A stretch of 64,000 nucleotides of DNA from Candidatus Koribacter versatilis Ellin345 (GTDB lineage: Bacteria > Acidobacteriota > Terriglobia > Terriglobales > Acidobacteriaceae): contig NC_008009.1 in assembly GCF_000014005.1 (NCBI RefSeq), forward strand, positions 3,720,001-3,784,000, written 5' to 3'. The translations under genes were made by a program, and so were the position numbers. The notes under the pieces are model-generated. The model saw only the letters and a list, made by a program, of their open reading frames with translations. It was not told the origin of the DNA and did no database searches. Shown here piece by piece: positions 15,740-24,730 of the stretch. Position 1 is the stretch's first letter, and each line of letters begins with the position of its first letter.

Positions 15740-17167
15740 ATGACAGAACTGCGTAATTTTCTTGCGCTCCCGTATGACGAACTCGAAGAACTCAATCTGA
15801 AGGCCAAAGAACAGCGCATGAAGCGAGTGGCCGCCGACAAGATCCAGGAAGAGCGACTGAAGTACCTCACCGACGAAAAGCGGATCAAGGCAGTGACCGT
15901 GCTCTTCAGCGATCTCGAAGGCCGGCTGCACATGCTGGATTACGACAAGAAGTTTCTTCTCAAGAGCTACGACAATCTCACGTTCGACGGTTCGTCGATT
16001 CGCGGATTCACGGCGCAGCGTGAGAGCGACCTTCGCCTCTACATTGACTGGAGCGCGTTCTACTGGGGACCAGCCGACATCTTTGGCCCCGGCAAAGTGC
16101 TGGTGTTCGGCGAAGTCATCAGTAAAGAAGGCAAGCATTATGAGGCTGATGTTCGCGGCGTTCTGAAGACGTTTTCGGAGACGCTCCATAAGAAAGAGGG
16201 CTACACCCTCAACGCGGCTAACGAGATCGAAGGCTTCCTGTTCAAGGGTGAGGATGCGGAGCGCCGTTTCCACGACACCCACGCATTCGAGTATGTAAAC
16301 ACGGGCGGCTACTATCACTCGCTGCCCGGCGATCCGCTGCGCACATTCATCGATACCACTGCGGAAGTGCAGCGCTCGATGGGCTTCCAGAACGAGAAGG
16401 ACCATCCGGAAGTCGCGCCGTCACAGTTTGAAATCAACTACAGCTATGGCGAAGTGGTTGCGGCCGCTGACCAGATCCAGCTCTACAAGCTGATCTGTCG
16501 CCAGGTGGCGACCAAGATGGGCCTGAGCGCGAGCTTCCTGCCTAAGCCGGTGGTCGGCGTGAACGGCAGCGGCATGCATACCAACGTCTCCATCAGCAAA
16601 GGCGGCAAGAACCTGTTCTGGGACCCCAAGGGCGAAGAGCAACTGAGCAGCTTCGGCTGGTCGTTTGTGGACCGCATTCTCACTCACGGCAACGACATTT
16701 GCCTGATGCTGAATGCGAGTGTGAACGCTTATCGCCGTCTCGATCCGCACTTCGAAGCGCCAAACCAGATCAAGGCATCGCCGACAGACCGCGGCTCGAT
16801 GGTGCGCATCCCGATCGGTAACGAGAAGAGCATGCGCGTGGAAGTGCGATCGGTGGGTCCGGACGCAAACCCCTACATGGTGATGTACTCGGTCTTCAAA
16901 ACCGGCCTGCACGGCGAGATCGCGAAGATCAAGAACCTGCGGCAGGCAGAGCGATATCTGCCGGACAACATCTATACCGCCCTCGAACACTTCCGTCTCG
17001 CGGACTGGACCACGAAACTGCTCGGCGCAGATGTAAAAGGACGTTACGCGGACTTAAAGCAGGCGTCGGCAGATCGCTGCGCGCGCTTGCTCGGCACCGT
17101 TGTGAAGGCGCCCGAGGTACAGTTCCACCACGATGTTTACAACCAGTACCTCTGGAACCAGTTCTAG
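15740..17167 (+). CDS. glnA: glutamine synthetase, type I-like, divergent
   Basis: 475 residues. It joins ammonia to glutamate at the expense of ATP and is the central nitrogen-assimilation enzyme. Family motifs are visible: FDGSSIRGF (residues 73-81), the metal ligand region NEIEGFLF, EVAPSQFEINY, the ATP-binding NGSGMHTNVS and the C-terminal SVGPDANPYMVM. Two features are unusual: the NRSA segment reads DRGSMVRIP, and the adenylylation site region (normally NLYDLPPEE) reads KNLRQAERYLPDNI, so control by adenylylation is unlikely. ATG 15740 follows GAGGAG by four bases; a longer open frame upstream lacks a ribosome site. Confidence 0.92.
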   Translation: MTELRNFLALPYDELEELNLKAKEQRMKRVAADKIQEERLKYLTDEKRIKAVTVLFSDLEGRLHMLDYDKKFLLKSYDNLTFDGSSIRGFTAQRESDLRLYIDWSAFYWGPADIFGPGKVLVFGEVISKEGKHYEADVRGVLKTFSETLHKKEGYTLNAANEIEGFLFKGEDAERRFHDTHAFEYVNTGGYYHSLPGDPLRTFIDTTAEVQRSMGFQNEKDHPEVAPSQFEINYSYGEVVAAADQIQLYKLICRQVATKMGLSASFLPKPVVGVNGSGMHTNVSISKGGKNLFWDPKGEEQLSSFGWSFVDRILTHGNDICLMLNASVNAYRRLDPHFEAPNQIKASPTDRGSMVRIPIGNEKSMRVEVRSVGPDANPYMVMYSVFKTGLHGEIAKIKNLRQAERYLPDNIYTALEHFRLADWTTKLLGADVKGRYADLKQASADRCARLLGTVVKAPEVQFHHDVYNQYLWNQF

Positions 17168-17186
17168 AGAATTGTAGTTTTGCGAG

Positions 17187-17217
17187 ACGCCGTGGCGAGA
17201 GTCACGGCGTTTTTATT
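17187..17217 (+). terminator. Rho-independent terminator after glutamine synthetase
   Basis: The stem ACGCCGTG (17187-17194) / CACGGCGT (17203-17210) with an eight-base loop is followed by TTTTTATT. Confidence 0.93.
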
Positions 17218-17566
17218 GCCGCGCGCGAAGCTTTGGGGAGCCGTTGCGGGTAATGAGCTTCACGAGCGAGGCAGATTGCTGGCGAGTGAGGTCGCAGAAC
17301 TCGAAGCCATAGTAGAAGCCGCGCGCGTGCCGCACTTTGGCACTCACGGAAACAGGCCCTTCATCCAGTCCGTTGACTTCGAGGGAAACATGATCGGCGA
17401 CGCGCAGTTGTCCGGAGATGAGTGCGCACATGCCGCCTTCGCTCAGATCGCAGGTGCGTCCATGGAAGACAGTCGTCTTCCCGTCCGTTGAGAGCGTGAT
17501 GCGGACGCGCTTGTCGAGATCAAACCGCGTAAGCTTGCGGTTGACACGGCCTGCAGAACCGGGCAT
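17213..17566 (-). CDS. single-domain PilZ protein
   Basis: 117 residues. Basic residues in the N-terminal KLTRFDLDKRVRI stretch and the TCDLSEGGMCALI motif (D/NxSxxG) form the usual cyclic-di-GMP binding site of PilZ domains, although the RxxxR spacing is loose. The remaining beta-barrel strands (VSLEVNGLDEGPVSVSAKVRHARGFYYGFEF) fit the fold. Such proteins adjust motility or polysaccharide export in response to c-di-GMP. It is convergent with glutamine synthetase, its end overlaps the terminator tail, and it is probably transcribed alone. Confidence 0.82.
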   Translation of the reverse strand: MPGSAGRVNRKLTRFDLDKRVRITLSTDGKTTVFHGRTCDLSEGGMCALISGQLRVADHVSLEVNGLDEGPVSVSAKVRHARGFYYGFEFCDLTRQQSASLVKLITRNGSPKLRARQ

Positions 17567-17669
17567 AGCCCTCCTTGTACTGAGACCTAGACGTTTGAGC
17601 CAGAGTACAAGAGTAATGAACCGGTTTAAACCACATCATAGTTAACGAGTTTGGCAACCACTTAAGTGA

Positions 17670-19442
17670 CTAGGTCCTCTCGAAGCGTGCTAAATCGATG
17701 CCGGAGAACTTCATCAGGCGGGCTTTTCCGCCGACAATGAACAGGAATTCCACGCGTTCCGGGATTCCGATGTCGGGAACGAATTCGTTCTCACCGATCT
17801 GGACGAGTTTGAATCCACCCTCCAGCCAGAGCTCACCTTTACGGATGAGGATCTCGGCATCGGCTGGAAATGCGCCGTCGGCGAGGTAGTAGCCGGTCAG
17901 CGCTTTATAACTTTCGGGAGTTTTGAAATCGATGGCGCCGGTGTATCTCTCATTGCGATACCAGTCAGGGCCATGCATCAGTTCGATGACAGGCTGCGGC
18001 TTGGGCTTCTCTTCGGGCTTGGCGTCGGCCTTCGATTCGGACTCTTTCTCGTTGCCCTTCTCTTTCTCAGGCGCCTTGGCGCGGCCGAAGGCGAAGGTAT
18101 AGCGTGCGAACTCGGGATCGTCTGTGAGGAACGTGTCGCCGTCGCTATGTTGCAGTGCGATCTTGCGGCCGTTGATGGTGGCGAAGAGTTGTTTGTCCCC
18201 GGCGACGTCAACCTTTTTGCCGTCGCTGGTGACGTAGCTCCCAACGTAGTCCGCCGAGTTATCAATCACGTTGGGATCGGTGATGGTTGGCGGCGTGGGT
18301 GGCGTCTTCGCGGATGGGCCGGCGTTCAACAGCTGTACCGCGAATTGAACGACAGCCGTCGGGCGATAACCTTGCATCGCGTTGATGGAAGCAAATGCGC
18401 CATTACCGGATTCGAGATCGAGCAAGATCGCGGACGCGAACGACGGCATCCCGCCGGTATGGCGCAGCACCGGATGCTTATCGAGAGTATCGACAGCGAT
18501 ACCGTAACCGTAGCTCGCGGTCGGGCCGAACTCGTCGGCCTTGATGTGCGCCTTCGACATCAGCGTGAAGCTCTCTTCGGAGACGATGCGGCCGCTGGTT
18601 ACCTGGCCCTGGTTGAGTAGCATCTGCGCATAGAGCGACATGTCTTTCGCGGTGGAGGCGATGCTGCCGGCGGCGTCGTCAAACTGGAAGGCCCCAGCAG
18701 GAGCAAGCTTGCCCTGACGTGGATAGGGACGGTCCTGGTAGAACGGAATCCAGCTCTTTGCGGTGTGCGGACGCTGGTCGCTCAGAATGTTGGGAAACGT
18801 CGAAGTCATGCCGACGCGGTCAATCACGCGGGCTTTCACGGCGCTGGGCCAGGATCGTCCGTCGAGGTGCTCTATGAGATGTCCGAGAATGTCGAAGCCA
18901 AGATTGGAGTAATAGAACTTCTTGCCCGGCTCGTACGCCTGGACGGACTTCGCGTTGCGGTCGCTGGGGAAGAGCGTGAGTGAATCCGGCAGGCCGCTGG
19001 TGTGGGTCAGCAGGTGATGGATCGTCACGGGACCGAAGGTCGTCTCGATCGGCAGCCAGGACAGGTACTCCAGAACCGGGCGCTCGAAGTCGAGTTTGCC
19101 TTCTTCGCGAAGTTGCAGCAGCGTCAGAGCGACAAACGATTTCGTAATCGAGCCGATGTGAAAGAGCTGTTCGGGCGTAACGTGCTGCTTGGTGTCCGGA
19201 TCGTCGAAGCCATAGGCAGTAACGCGGACGGTGCCGGATTTGTTGGCACTGCCGAAGGTCATACCGGGGGCGTTCATGGCGCGCATATAGCTGGCGACGA
19301 ACCCATCGAGGGTGGCGTCTGGTGTACTCTTCACTTTCTTCGGAGCAGCGTGCAGATCAACGACGGTGAATTTCGACGCGGCAAGAGCGGCGACACTGGC
19401 GGTACCGACAGATAGGAAATTCCGGCGCGTAAGAAGTGGCAT
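17670..19442 (-). CDS. Tat-exported serine hydrolase, class C beta-lactamase / esterase-like
   Basis: 590 residues. The N-terminus MPLLTRRNFLSVGTASVAALAASKF carries a twin-arginine signal. The penicillin-binding-protein/esterase core follows: SITKSF holds the nucleophile in an SxxK motif, YSNLGF is the YxN motif, and HTGG supplies the HxG. A helical, Glu/Lys-rich linker (KAPEKEKGNEKESESKADAK) separates it from a C-terminal beta domain of about 200 residues (DUF3471/lipocalin-like), as in many soil homologues. The substrate may be a peptide or ester; true lactam resistance is not implied. It appears to be a single gene. Confidence 0.9.
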   Translation of the reverse strand: MPLLTRRNFLSVGTASVAALAASKFTVVDLHAAPKKVKSTPDATLDGFVASYMRAMNAPGMTFGSANKSGTVRVTAYGFDDPDTKQHVTPEQLFHIGSITKSFVALTLLQLREEGKLDFERPVLEYLSWLPIETTFGPVTIHHLLTHTSGLPDSLTLFPSDRNAKSVQAYEPGKKFYYSNLGFDILGHLIEHLDGRSWPSAVKARVIDRVGMTSTFPNILSDQRPHTAKSWIPFYQDRPYPRQGKLAPAGAFQFDDAAGSIASTAKDMSLYAQMLLNQGQVTSGRIVSEESFTLMSKAHIKADEFGPTASYGYGIAVDTLDKHPVLRHTGGMPSFASAILLDLESGNGAFASINAMQGYRPTAVVQFAVQLLNAGPSAKTPPTPPTITDPNVIDNSADYVGSYVTSDGKKVDVAGDKQLFATINGRKIALQHSDGDTFLTDDPEFARYTFAFGRAKAPEKEKGNEKESESKADAKPEEKPKPQPVIELMHGPDWYRNERYTGAIDFKTPESYKALTGYYLADGAFPADAEILIRKGELWLEGGFKLVQIGENEFVPDIGIPERVEFLFIVGGKARLMKFSGIDLARFERT

Positions 19443-19596
19443 CAGGCCCCCAGACGAATTCGTATTGCGACGCGATGATCTTACGCCGGGGGCACGGGAC
19501 GCCGGAATGGAGAGTTACAGGGGTATCGAAGGGTGTAACTGGGCATGCACGTTCGTTTCACGAAGAACATTGACCAAGTGTGCAACCAAAGGTAGC

Positions 19597-19914
19597 ATGT
19601 CGCGAATGAACCGCGAGGACCTGATCGCTGCCATCGTATTCGCCTGCGGAGCGGGACTCCTGCTCGCCGCGGTGATCGTTCAGTACCTTCGCACCAGGAA
19701 AGTTCCGATCGGATATTTACTGTCGATGCTGGGACTATTCTGCGCCGCGTTGACGCGCTTCCCTACTATGCAGAACGACGGTTTCTTCTGGTGCACGATC
19801 GGATTGTTCGGCGTAAGTGCAGCCGTTTCTCTGGTGGAATTGGCGCTGGGACTGCGCAACCGGAACAAGCAGGAAACCGGTGGCGACGGGCAGACCCCGG
19901 CCGCAGCGACTTAG
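19597..19914 (+). CDS. small membrane protein, 105 aa
   Basis: Three hydrophobic helices (LIAAIVFACGAGLLLAAVIV, IGYLLSMLGLFCAAL, FWCTIGLFGVSAAVSLVEL) are followed by a charged tail, NRNKQETGGDGQTPAAAT. ATG 19597 or ATG 19606 (three codons later) can serve as start; an extended frame upstream overlaps the hydrolase gene antisense and was dropped. It lies between two reverse-strand genes and has no partner. Function unknown. Confidence 0.65.
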   Translation: MSRMNREDLIAAIVFACGAGLLLAAVIVQYLRTRKVPIGYLLSMLGLFCAALTRFPTMQNDGFFWCTIGLFGVSAAVSLVELALGLRNRNKQETGGDGQTPAAAT

Positions 19915-19936
19915 TCACAAATTTCCCTGGATTGAT

Positions 19937-20692
19937 CTAGCGGCGCAGGCGATTGGGATCGCGCGCCAGCTCCGCACAATAATCTTCGAGATTCTTGCGT
20001 TGGATGGCGGTCGGCCGCATGAATTCAAAGCCCATACCCATCCCCGGGTGCGAGACACGAATCACCGCGTCAGACTCGAAGTTCAGATCGTCTACCCCAA
20101 GCTTCAGATAGACAACTTGTCCGACCGGATAGGTCGAAGGACATTCGATATAGCAACCACCGGCACTGAGGTCGATGACCGTTCCCCAATGCGTCACGCT
20201 GCTGAGAATCACTTTCGCCCCGCCGTTGCAGCGCAGGCGCGAATGGCGCCGCGTATCGGCATAAGGCATTGCGGTACTGGATGCATTGAGGCGACCGGGC
20301 TTTGGTGTGGAGTCGGTAATGCCTGCGATCCGCGAGGGCGTTGCGGTGCTGGTCGGTGTGCCCGGGAACTGAGGCATGTTCACGCCCCAGAAGTGGCGGC
20401 TGATCTCAACGGCCTGCAATCCGATTTGCGATTCGGCGTGGGTTCCGTTCGGGCCGACCCAGATGATCCGGAAGCGCCCCTTCTCGGAACCGTGACGGAT
20501 ACCGATTATTTCACCGGTACGCCAGTGTTGCGGTCCGGCGAGACGCGCGCCGTGAGCGCTGATGTCCACGGTAGAGCATTCGCAGTTCACCGGCTTGCCG
20601 TCGGCATCGAGACCGAAGACGCGGACTTGCAGTGCGACAGTGCGGCGAGGCTCGCGTCGCGGGGTTGCGCCACTGGTAATGATTGCTGCCAT
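19937..20692 (-). CDS. tandem PilZ-domain protein
   Basis: 251 residues with two PilZ-type barrels. The first (RREPRRTVALQVRVFG ... CSTVDISAHGARLAG) has the arginine-rich start and the DxSxxG motif. The second (DTRRHSRLRCNGGAKVIL ... GTVIDLSAGGCYIECP) repeats them. A proline/threonine-rich linker joins the two near residue 120. Two c-di-GMP sites in one chain suggest cooperative sensing. ATG 20692 was preferred over a TTG at 20713 because it is preceded by GAGGAG. It is transcribed towards the small membrane protein gene. Confidence 0.85.
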   Translation of the reverse strand: MAAIITSGATPRREPRRTVALQVRVFGLDADGKPVNCECSTVDISAHGARLAGPQHWRTGEIIGIRHGSEKGRFRIIWVGPNGTHAESQIGLQAVEISRHFWGVNMPQFPGTPTSTATPSRIAGITDSTPKPGRLNASSTAMPYADTRRHSRLRCNGGAKVILSSVTHWGTVIDLSAGGCYIECPSTYPVGQVVYLKLGVDDLNFESDAVIRVSHPGMGMGFEFMRPTAIQRKNLEDYCAELARDPNRLRR

Positions 20693-20831
20693 GTACTCCT
20701 CGGATGGGCCCAAGCCGAATTCGGGACGGAATTCGGCTTATGAAGCTGCTAGCGTAATGCGGAAATACTTGCTAATCAAGAGACTCTAAGGGTTCCGGCC
20801 AATCCGAAGTACAGCGACCTGCGGGGAGGGA

Positions 20832-20876
20832 TGGTAGGCGCGGCTGGGATCGAACCAGCAACCCTCAGCTTAGAAG
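20832..20876 (-). pseudogene. 3' half of a tRNA-Arg(UCU)-like gene, possible attachment-site remnant
   Basis: Reverse-strand sequence from the anticodon loop CTTCTAA to an encoded CCA. The T arm GCTGG-TTCGATC-CCAGC and the acceptor strand CGCGCCTA are intact. The upstream sequence cannot pair with GCTGA (3' anticodon stem) or with the acceptor strand, so the 5' half is missing exactly at the anticodon loop, the classic crossover point of tyrosine integrases. The body differs from the intact tRNA-Arg at 63475. Confidence 0.75.
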
Positions 20877-21165
20877 TCCCATTCCCTAATCAGTGCGCTT
20901 TCAGGGTCCGGGTTAAGCTCTTGCTCTTTGGCCAGGGAGCGGCTGATGCACTCTCGCGTGGCCGGGTTGCCTTAAAACGGGTGCAATCTTCCTGCAGCTA
21001 CTCTGGCTGAGTCAAGGAAAAACTTTAACCCTGTGATTACGCATGTACCAAGATGGGCACGAGCGCGATTTCCACAGCCTGACTTTGACGAACGTTTGTT
21101 AGTCACCCAACTCGCTGCAGACGTCTGCACAATGCAGACCTAGAACCAGCCGAGGGTCCACCTAG
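20877..21165. other. intergenic stretch between tRNA fragment and ligase gene
   Basis: No complete gene. On the reverse strand a 33-codon open stretch with no start (…SRSLAKEQELNPDPESAL…) ends in a TAA inside the tRNA anticodon-loop sequence. This arrangement is seen when an integrase gene ends in its attachment site, but it is too short to identify. A perfect copy of the 14-bp palindrome is at 21116. Confidence 0.4.
21116..21129. repeat. 14-bp palindrome TGCAGACGTCTGCA, copy 1 (perfect, left end)
   Basis: Perfect palindrome in non-coding DNA, 37 bases beyond the stop of the ligase gene. It is the leftmost of ten copies. Confidence 0.85.
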
Positions 21166-22509
21166 CTAGGCAGTGGTTCGAGCGACCCGCTGGCGTGAAC
21201 CGCCGGGCGCTTCGAATGCGGACTGCAGCTGAGGACGGTTCCACGCCAACAGCGAACCCCACAGAAGCAGCACGGCAGGCAATGAGACGCCCCTCGGGAG
21301 CAAGACGAGCACGGGAATCGTTGCCACATAGAAAGCGCGCATGTTGGGATCGAACTGCCCGCCGATCTTATAGAGCAGGAACCCGAAGAGAACAATCCCG
21401 ATCAGCCCATAGTCGCCTAGGATTTCCGTACCAATGTAGGTAGGCGAGACGCTACCTCGTTCTAATTGGTCCTCTCGCACCCATCGCATCAGGTAGAAAT
21501 CAATCCCGCCCGCACCCACGCCAGTAATTAGAATTTCCGGGTCCTCGCGCGCGACATCCAGAATCGCCGAGTCCTTGTACTCGAAGGATGAAGGGTCCGC
21601 TAGTCGGAGCAGGACCCGATCGTTGACGATGAAATTCACCTGGTCGCTCACCACATAGCCCACTCCGATTACCAGCAGCAGCGTGCCGGCGACAAGAAAA
21701 GGAACCATCTTTTTCCGGTACAGCATCGTCAACGCGAACGCCACGAAAAAAGCAACCCATCCTGATGTTGACAGGGTAAGCACCAGGGCCACGCCGAGAA
21801 CCGAAATCTTCCATTTCTTGCCCTCGACTGGAAACCACATCAGAATCAAAATTGCGAAGACAAATGCGGCTGCAGCATGTTTCGGCTCTCCTGCCAATCC
21901 CGACAGTCGAAAAAGGTCGGTATGCTGCACCTGAAACTGGCCACCATTCTCACCCGAAAGCTTCGTCAAAATTTCCTCGGGAAGCCAGGGTAGGCCGAAG
22001 ACCGCGGCAAGCACCTGGTAAAACCCGAACAAAGCGTTGCAAACGTTTCCCCACACGAAGCCGTAGATCACGCAACTAGGCCGAATCGCGAGCAAGCACG
22101 CGGTTGGGAGCAGCATCCATGTAAAACCCTGACTCGCGATTTGCACCGGCAGGCGGAAGGTGGTCTGCGCTGTGCCCCAACCTGCATTCATCGCATGGTT
22201 GATCTGGAGGTCCAGGCCTCCGCCAACGAACATAATCAGCGTGAGGGTGAACATGTACCCGAGCAGCACAGCGAAGGCGTAAAACCAGGTTTGCCTCGCC
22301 GTCCGCGCCCGGTAAAACATGAGGGCAGTTACGACGAAGAGGACGGCGATAATTTTCTCGAAGTTCAGCAGAACGCCGATCTCGACGCCAATACCTTGAA
22401 ACGGGAGGAGGAACGCTGCGAGGAACGTAAACTTGTCCTGGTTATTGAACGCGAGCGTGCACAGCGACAGGGCAATCAATACGCAGGCGATATAGTAGAT
22501 GGCAATCAC
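21166..22509 (-). CDS. O-antigen ligase / polymerase-like membrane protein (left copy)
   Basis: 447 residues with about eleven membrane helices and one large periplasmic loop (DQVNFIVNDRVLLRLADPSSFEYKDSAIL ... TGVGAGGIDFYLMRWVREDQLERGSVSPTYIGTEILGDYGLIG). The Gly-containing helix after the loop is typical of Wzy/WaaL-type proteins, which join or transfer polysaccharide chains. The start overlaps the preceding beta-helix gene by four bases. A related but not closely similar ligase gene lies at the other side of the prophage. It may be host exopolysaccharide machinery or cargo that alters the surface of the lysogen. Confidence 0.82.
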   Translation of the reverse strand: MIAIYYIACVLIALSLCTLAFNNQDKFTFLAAFLLPFQGIGVEIGVLLNFEKIIAVLFVVTALMFYRARTARQTWFYAFAVLLGYMFTLTLIMFVGGGLDLQINHAMNAGWGTAQTTFRLPVQIASQGFTWMLLPTACLLAIRPSCVIYGFVWGNVCNALFGFYQVLAAVFGLPWLPEEILTKLSGENGGQFQVQHTDLFRLSGLAGEPKHAAAAFVFAILILMWFPVEGKKWKISVLGVALVLTLSTSGWVAFFVAFALTMLYRKKMVPFLVAGTLLLVIGVGYVVSDQVNFIVNDRVLLRLADPSSFEYKDSAILDVAREDPEILITGVGAGGIDFYLMRWVREDQLERGSVSPTYIGTEILGDYGLIGIVLFGFLLYKIGGQFDPNMRAFYVATIPVLVLLPRGVSLPAVLLLWGSLLAWNRPQLQSAFEAPGGSRQRVARTTA

Positions 22510-23399
22510 TTTGCCACCCTCGCAAAGTTCCCCGCCTCGTTCACCATCTGCACTCCTGAAACAATCGTGTCCTTGCCATCTCCTACCAGGCGGACCGCTG
22601 CCGCGGACCCGCCCCGGCTCTTGCCGCTGATCCGGCCTCCGATAATGCTGACCTGTGGCGACTGCACGCGGATGCCATCTACTCCCTCGCCGCCGCCTTC
22701 AACCCATGGGTTCAATATCGCCACAGAGGTCTTCGTCCCTGCGACTTCAATCTGCGCCCCTTGGTTGGACTCCGAATTTGCAGCGGTAAGCGTGAGCCCT
22801 CCGGAGAAAGAGTCCTTATCATCCTTGAAACCGCTTATTACGATTCCGCGTCCACCGTTGAACTGCGAAGAGATACCGTGCACATCGCACCCGTTGCATC
22901 CCGCCAGCACGATGCCATCGCGCCCGTTGCGCCAGCTAGAGAGTCCAGATATTTCGCACATCTGACAAGCTTCGATGACCGCCCCGTCGCCGAGTGCATT
23001 CGTAACCATCACGCCTTCTATGGCGCGCGTGTCGGGGTAAGTAGGCTTCAAAGCATGAAGAGCTACAGTGGCTTGATGATTCGCATTTAAAACGAGGTCC
23101 CTGAAGCTCACGATCCGCGAAGTCGAATCGACCAGCGCCGGCATTTTCGCATCCGCAATGATTTCTGTCATGCGTGCGCCTGCACCCTGCACCGCAATAT
23201 TCGGGTTCAGGAATCGGAGAGAGACGCGTGTGTGATATTTTCCGGGGCCGAGCGTGATGAGAGTGTTTGCCGCGGCGCTATTGACCTGCTTTTCCCAGCC
23301 ATCAACAGGCTTAGGAATATTGAGCTGGGTTTGCGCGGCAACCGGCAGCGCCAGAAGAACCAACAACAAAAAACGAAACCTGAGGGAACGAGAACCCAA
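22506..23399 (-). CDS. secreted right-handed beta-helix protein (left copy)
   Basis: 297 residues. A signal peptide (RFRFLLLVLLALPVAAQ) is followed by the pectate-lyase-3-like opening ANTLITLGPGKYHTRVSLRFLNPNIAVQGAG and then repeated short beta-strand coils (IVSFRDLVLNANHQ, AVIEACQMCEISGLSSWRNGRDGIVLAGCNGCDVHG, GRGIVISG). No catalytic residues can be assigned. Such folds bind or cleave polysaccharides. It is coupled to the ligase gene by a four-base overlap. Its coil pattern resembles the gene at 61059 and the phage fibre at 32312. Confidence 0.8.
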   Translation of the reverse strand: MGSRSLRFRFLLLVLLALPVAAQTQLNIPKPVDGWEKQVNSAAANTLITLGPGKYHTRVSLRFLNPNIAVQGAGARMTEIIADAKMPALVDSTSRIVSFRDLVLNANHQATVALHALKPTYPDTRAIEGVMVTNALGDGAVIEACQMCEISGLSSWRNGRDGIVLAGCNGCDVHGISSQFNGGRGIVISGFKDDKDSFSGGLTLTAANSESNQGAQIEVAGTKTSVAILNPWVEGGGEGVDGIRVQSPQVSIIGGRISGKSRGGSAAAVRLVGDGKDTIVSGVQMVNEAGNFARVAK

Positions 23400-23485
23400 C
23401 GTTTCAAGACTCCTTACACGGCGCGGCGCCGCAATTTCACATTTTAACCGACTCGCGGCCCCGCGACGCGAAGGGAGAACTTTAG

Positions 23486-24649
23486 CTAGAACTCATTCGC
23501 CTGGACCGCAAGCGCCTGAACGCGTACACCGCGCGGCCGCGGCCTCGGTGGCTCGATCTCGCTGGTCACGCCGGCATGGTTGCGGTTGAGGACGTCAGCC
23601 GCCACGCGCAACGCGGAATTGCGCAAATGGTCATACTTCCGCTTGGTGTTCGAGTTAAGCCGGTGTCCAGCCATGTGTTCTATGGTTGTAAAGCTCACCG
23701 CAGGGTCCTCGAGGAGATCGGTGACCGCGGTGTGCCGGTAGTCATAAAGGCGGAGATGCGCCAGGCGCGGGAACTTCTTCCCCGCTTCCTCGCACATGGC
23801 ATAATGCGCCTTCTTCCAGCTTCCCATCGGGCGCGTGGGGTCCGGTTGCGAGCCTTTCTCGTGCGCGCGATGCGGGAGCAGGAAGTGCTCCGGGCGCCAC
23901 GCGCCCAAGCGTTGCGTGGCGCGATCGAGAAGGAAGCGAACCGCCTTGAGCGCGTCATTGTTAAGCGGAACCGGGCGCTTTCGGAACTCATTCTTCACGC
24001 CCTCCTCTATGCGCAGGAAGTTGCCCGCGGGCGTATCCAACTCGATGTCGCCCAGCCGCAGGTGCCGGATCTCACCAGGCCCCGCAGTGGTGTTGCGTGA
24101 GATCAGCGCGCAGCAGTAAGCCACCATCCAGCGCGGCCGCGACTTTGCGACCTCGAAAAGATAGCGCTCCTCTTCCTCGGCGAGCGCCATGCCGGCGGAG
24201 TCTTTCGGAAGCGGGAGGGGCTCATAGAACTTTCTGAGCTCTTCCCACAGCCCGGCCATGCGCAGGACCTGGCCGAGGCAACTGAGTTCGTGATTGATGC
24301 GGCTGGCGCCGTCGGTGTTCAGCCGGCGATCGCCGTGACGGGTTGCGAGATGACGCTTGCTGGAGCGAATGGCCTCCTGGCGAGAGCGCTGGTAGGTATG
24401 AACGTGGCCGATGTGAACGTCCTTCAATCGCATCTGGCCGAAGAAGGTGCTGAGGTGGTCTATATGGTCTCGGTAGTCTTTCTTCGTACTCTCCGATATG
24501 GATTTCCGGTTGCGTAGCCACACTGCGGCCGCTTCCGGGAAGAACTGCTCCCCAAGGTATTGGCCCATCATGATCTGGTTCTTTGTCCCTTCACAGGCCG
24601 GGCACTCGATGTGCCCAAGCGTATGTTGAATATCGGTCGCGGGGTGCAT
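23486..24649 (-). CDS. int: tyrosine recombinase / phage integrase
   Basis: 387 residues. The N-terminus has CPAC, a SAM-like core-binding domain (AAVWLRNRKSISESTKKDYRDHIDHLSTFFG) and then the catalytic domain, with the first Arg in TTAGPGEIRHLRLGD, the box-II segment LRLYDYRHTAVTDLLE and the HMAGHRLNSNTKRKYDH segment with the final His and the Tyr nucleophile. The usual HxxR of box II reads YDYR, a His-to-Tyr change also known from other integrases. It catalyses integration and excision. It is the last gene of the prophage on this side, preceded by a short inverted repeat that may control it. Confidence 0.93.
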   Translation of the reverse strand: MHPATDIQHTLGHIECPACEGTKNQIMMGQYLGEQFFPEAAAVWLRNRKSISESTKKDYRDHIDHLSTFFGQMRLKDVHIGHVHTYQRSRQEAIRSSKRHLATRHGDRRLNTDGASRINHELSCLGQVLRMAGLWEELRKFYEPLPLPKDSAGMALAEEEERYLFEVAKSRPRWMVAYCCALISRNTTAGPGEIRHLRLGDIELDTPAGNFLRIEEGVKNEFRKRPVPLNNDALKAVRFLLDRATQRLGAWRPEHFLLPHRAHEKGSQPDPTRPMGSWKKAHYAMCEEAGKKFPRLAHLRLYDYRHTAVTDLLEDPAVSFTTIEHMAGHRLNSNTKRKYDHLRNSALRVAADVLNRNHAGVTSEIEPPRPRPRGVRVQALAVQANEF

Positions 24650-24663
24650 GGCTTTCAGCTCCC

Positions 24664-24685
24664 GTGACTAACTTTTGTCAGTCAC
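24664..24685. promoter_or_regulatory. inverted repeat upstream of integrase
   Basis: GTGACT and AGTCAC are separated by ten bases (AACTTTTGTC), 15 bases upstream of the integrase start. This could be an operator or an integrase arm site. GTGACTAAC also occurs near 21097 on the other strand. Confidence 0.4.
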
Positions 24686-24730
24686 TGTGATGGAAGTTCG
24701 GATTCGGTTCAAATTACCAAAGTGAGACCG

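Noticed and set aside
22038-22051. Palindrome variant TGCAAACGTTTCCC in the left ligase gene
   Set aside because: Several mismatches to the core palindrome; not counted, though it lies in the array.
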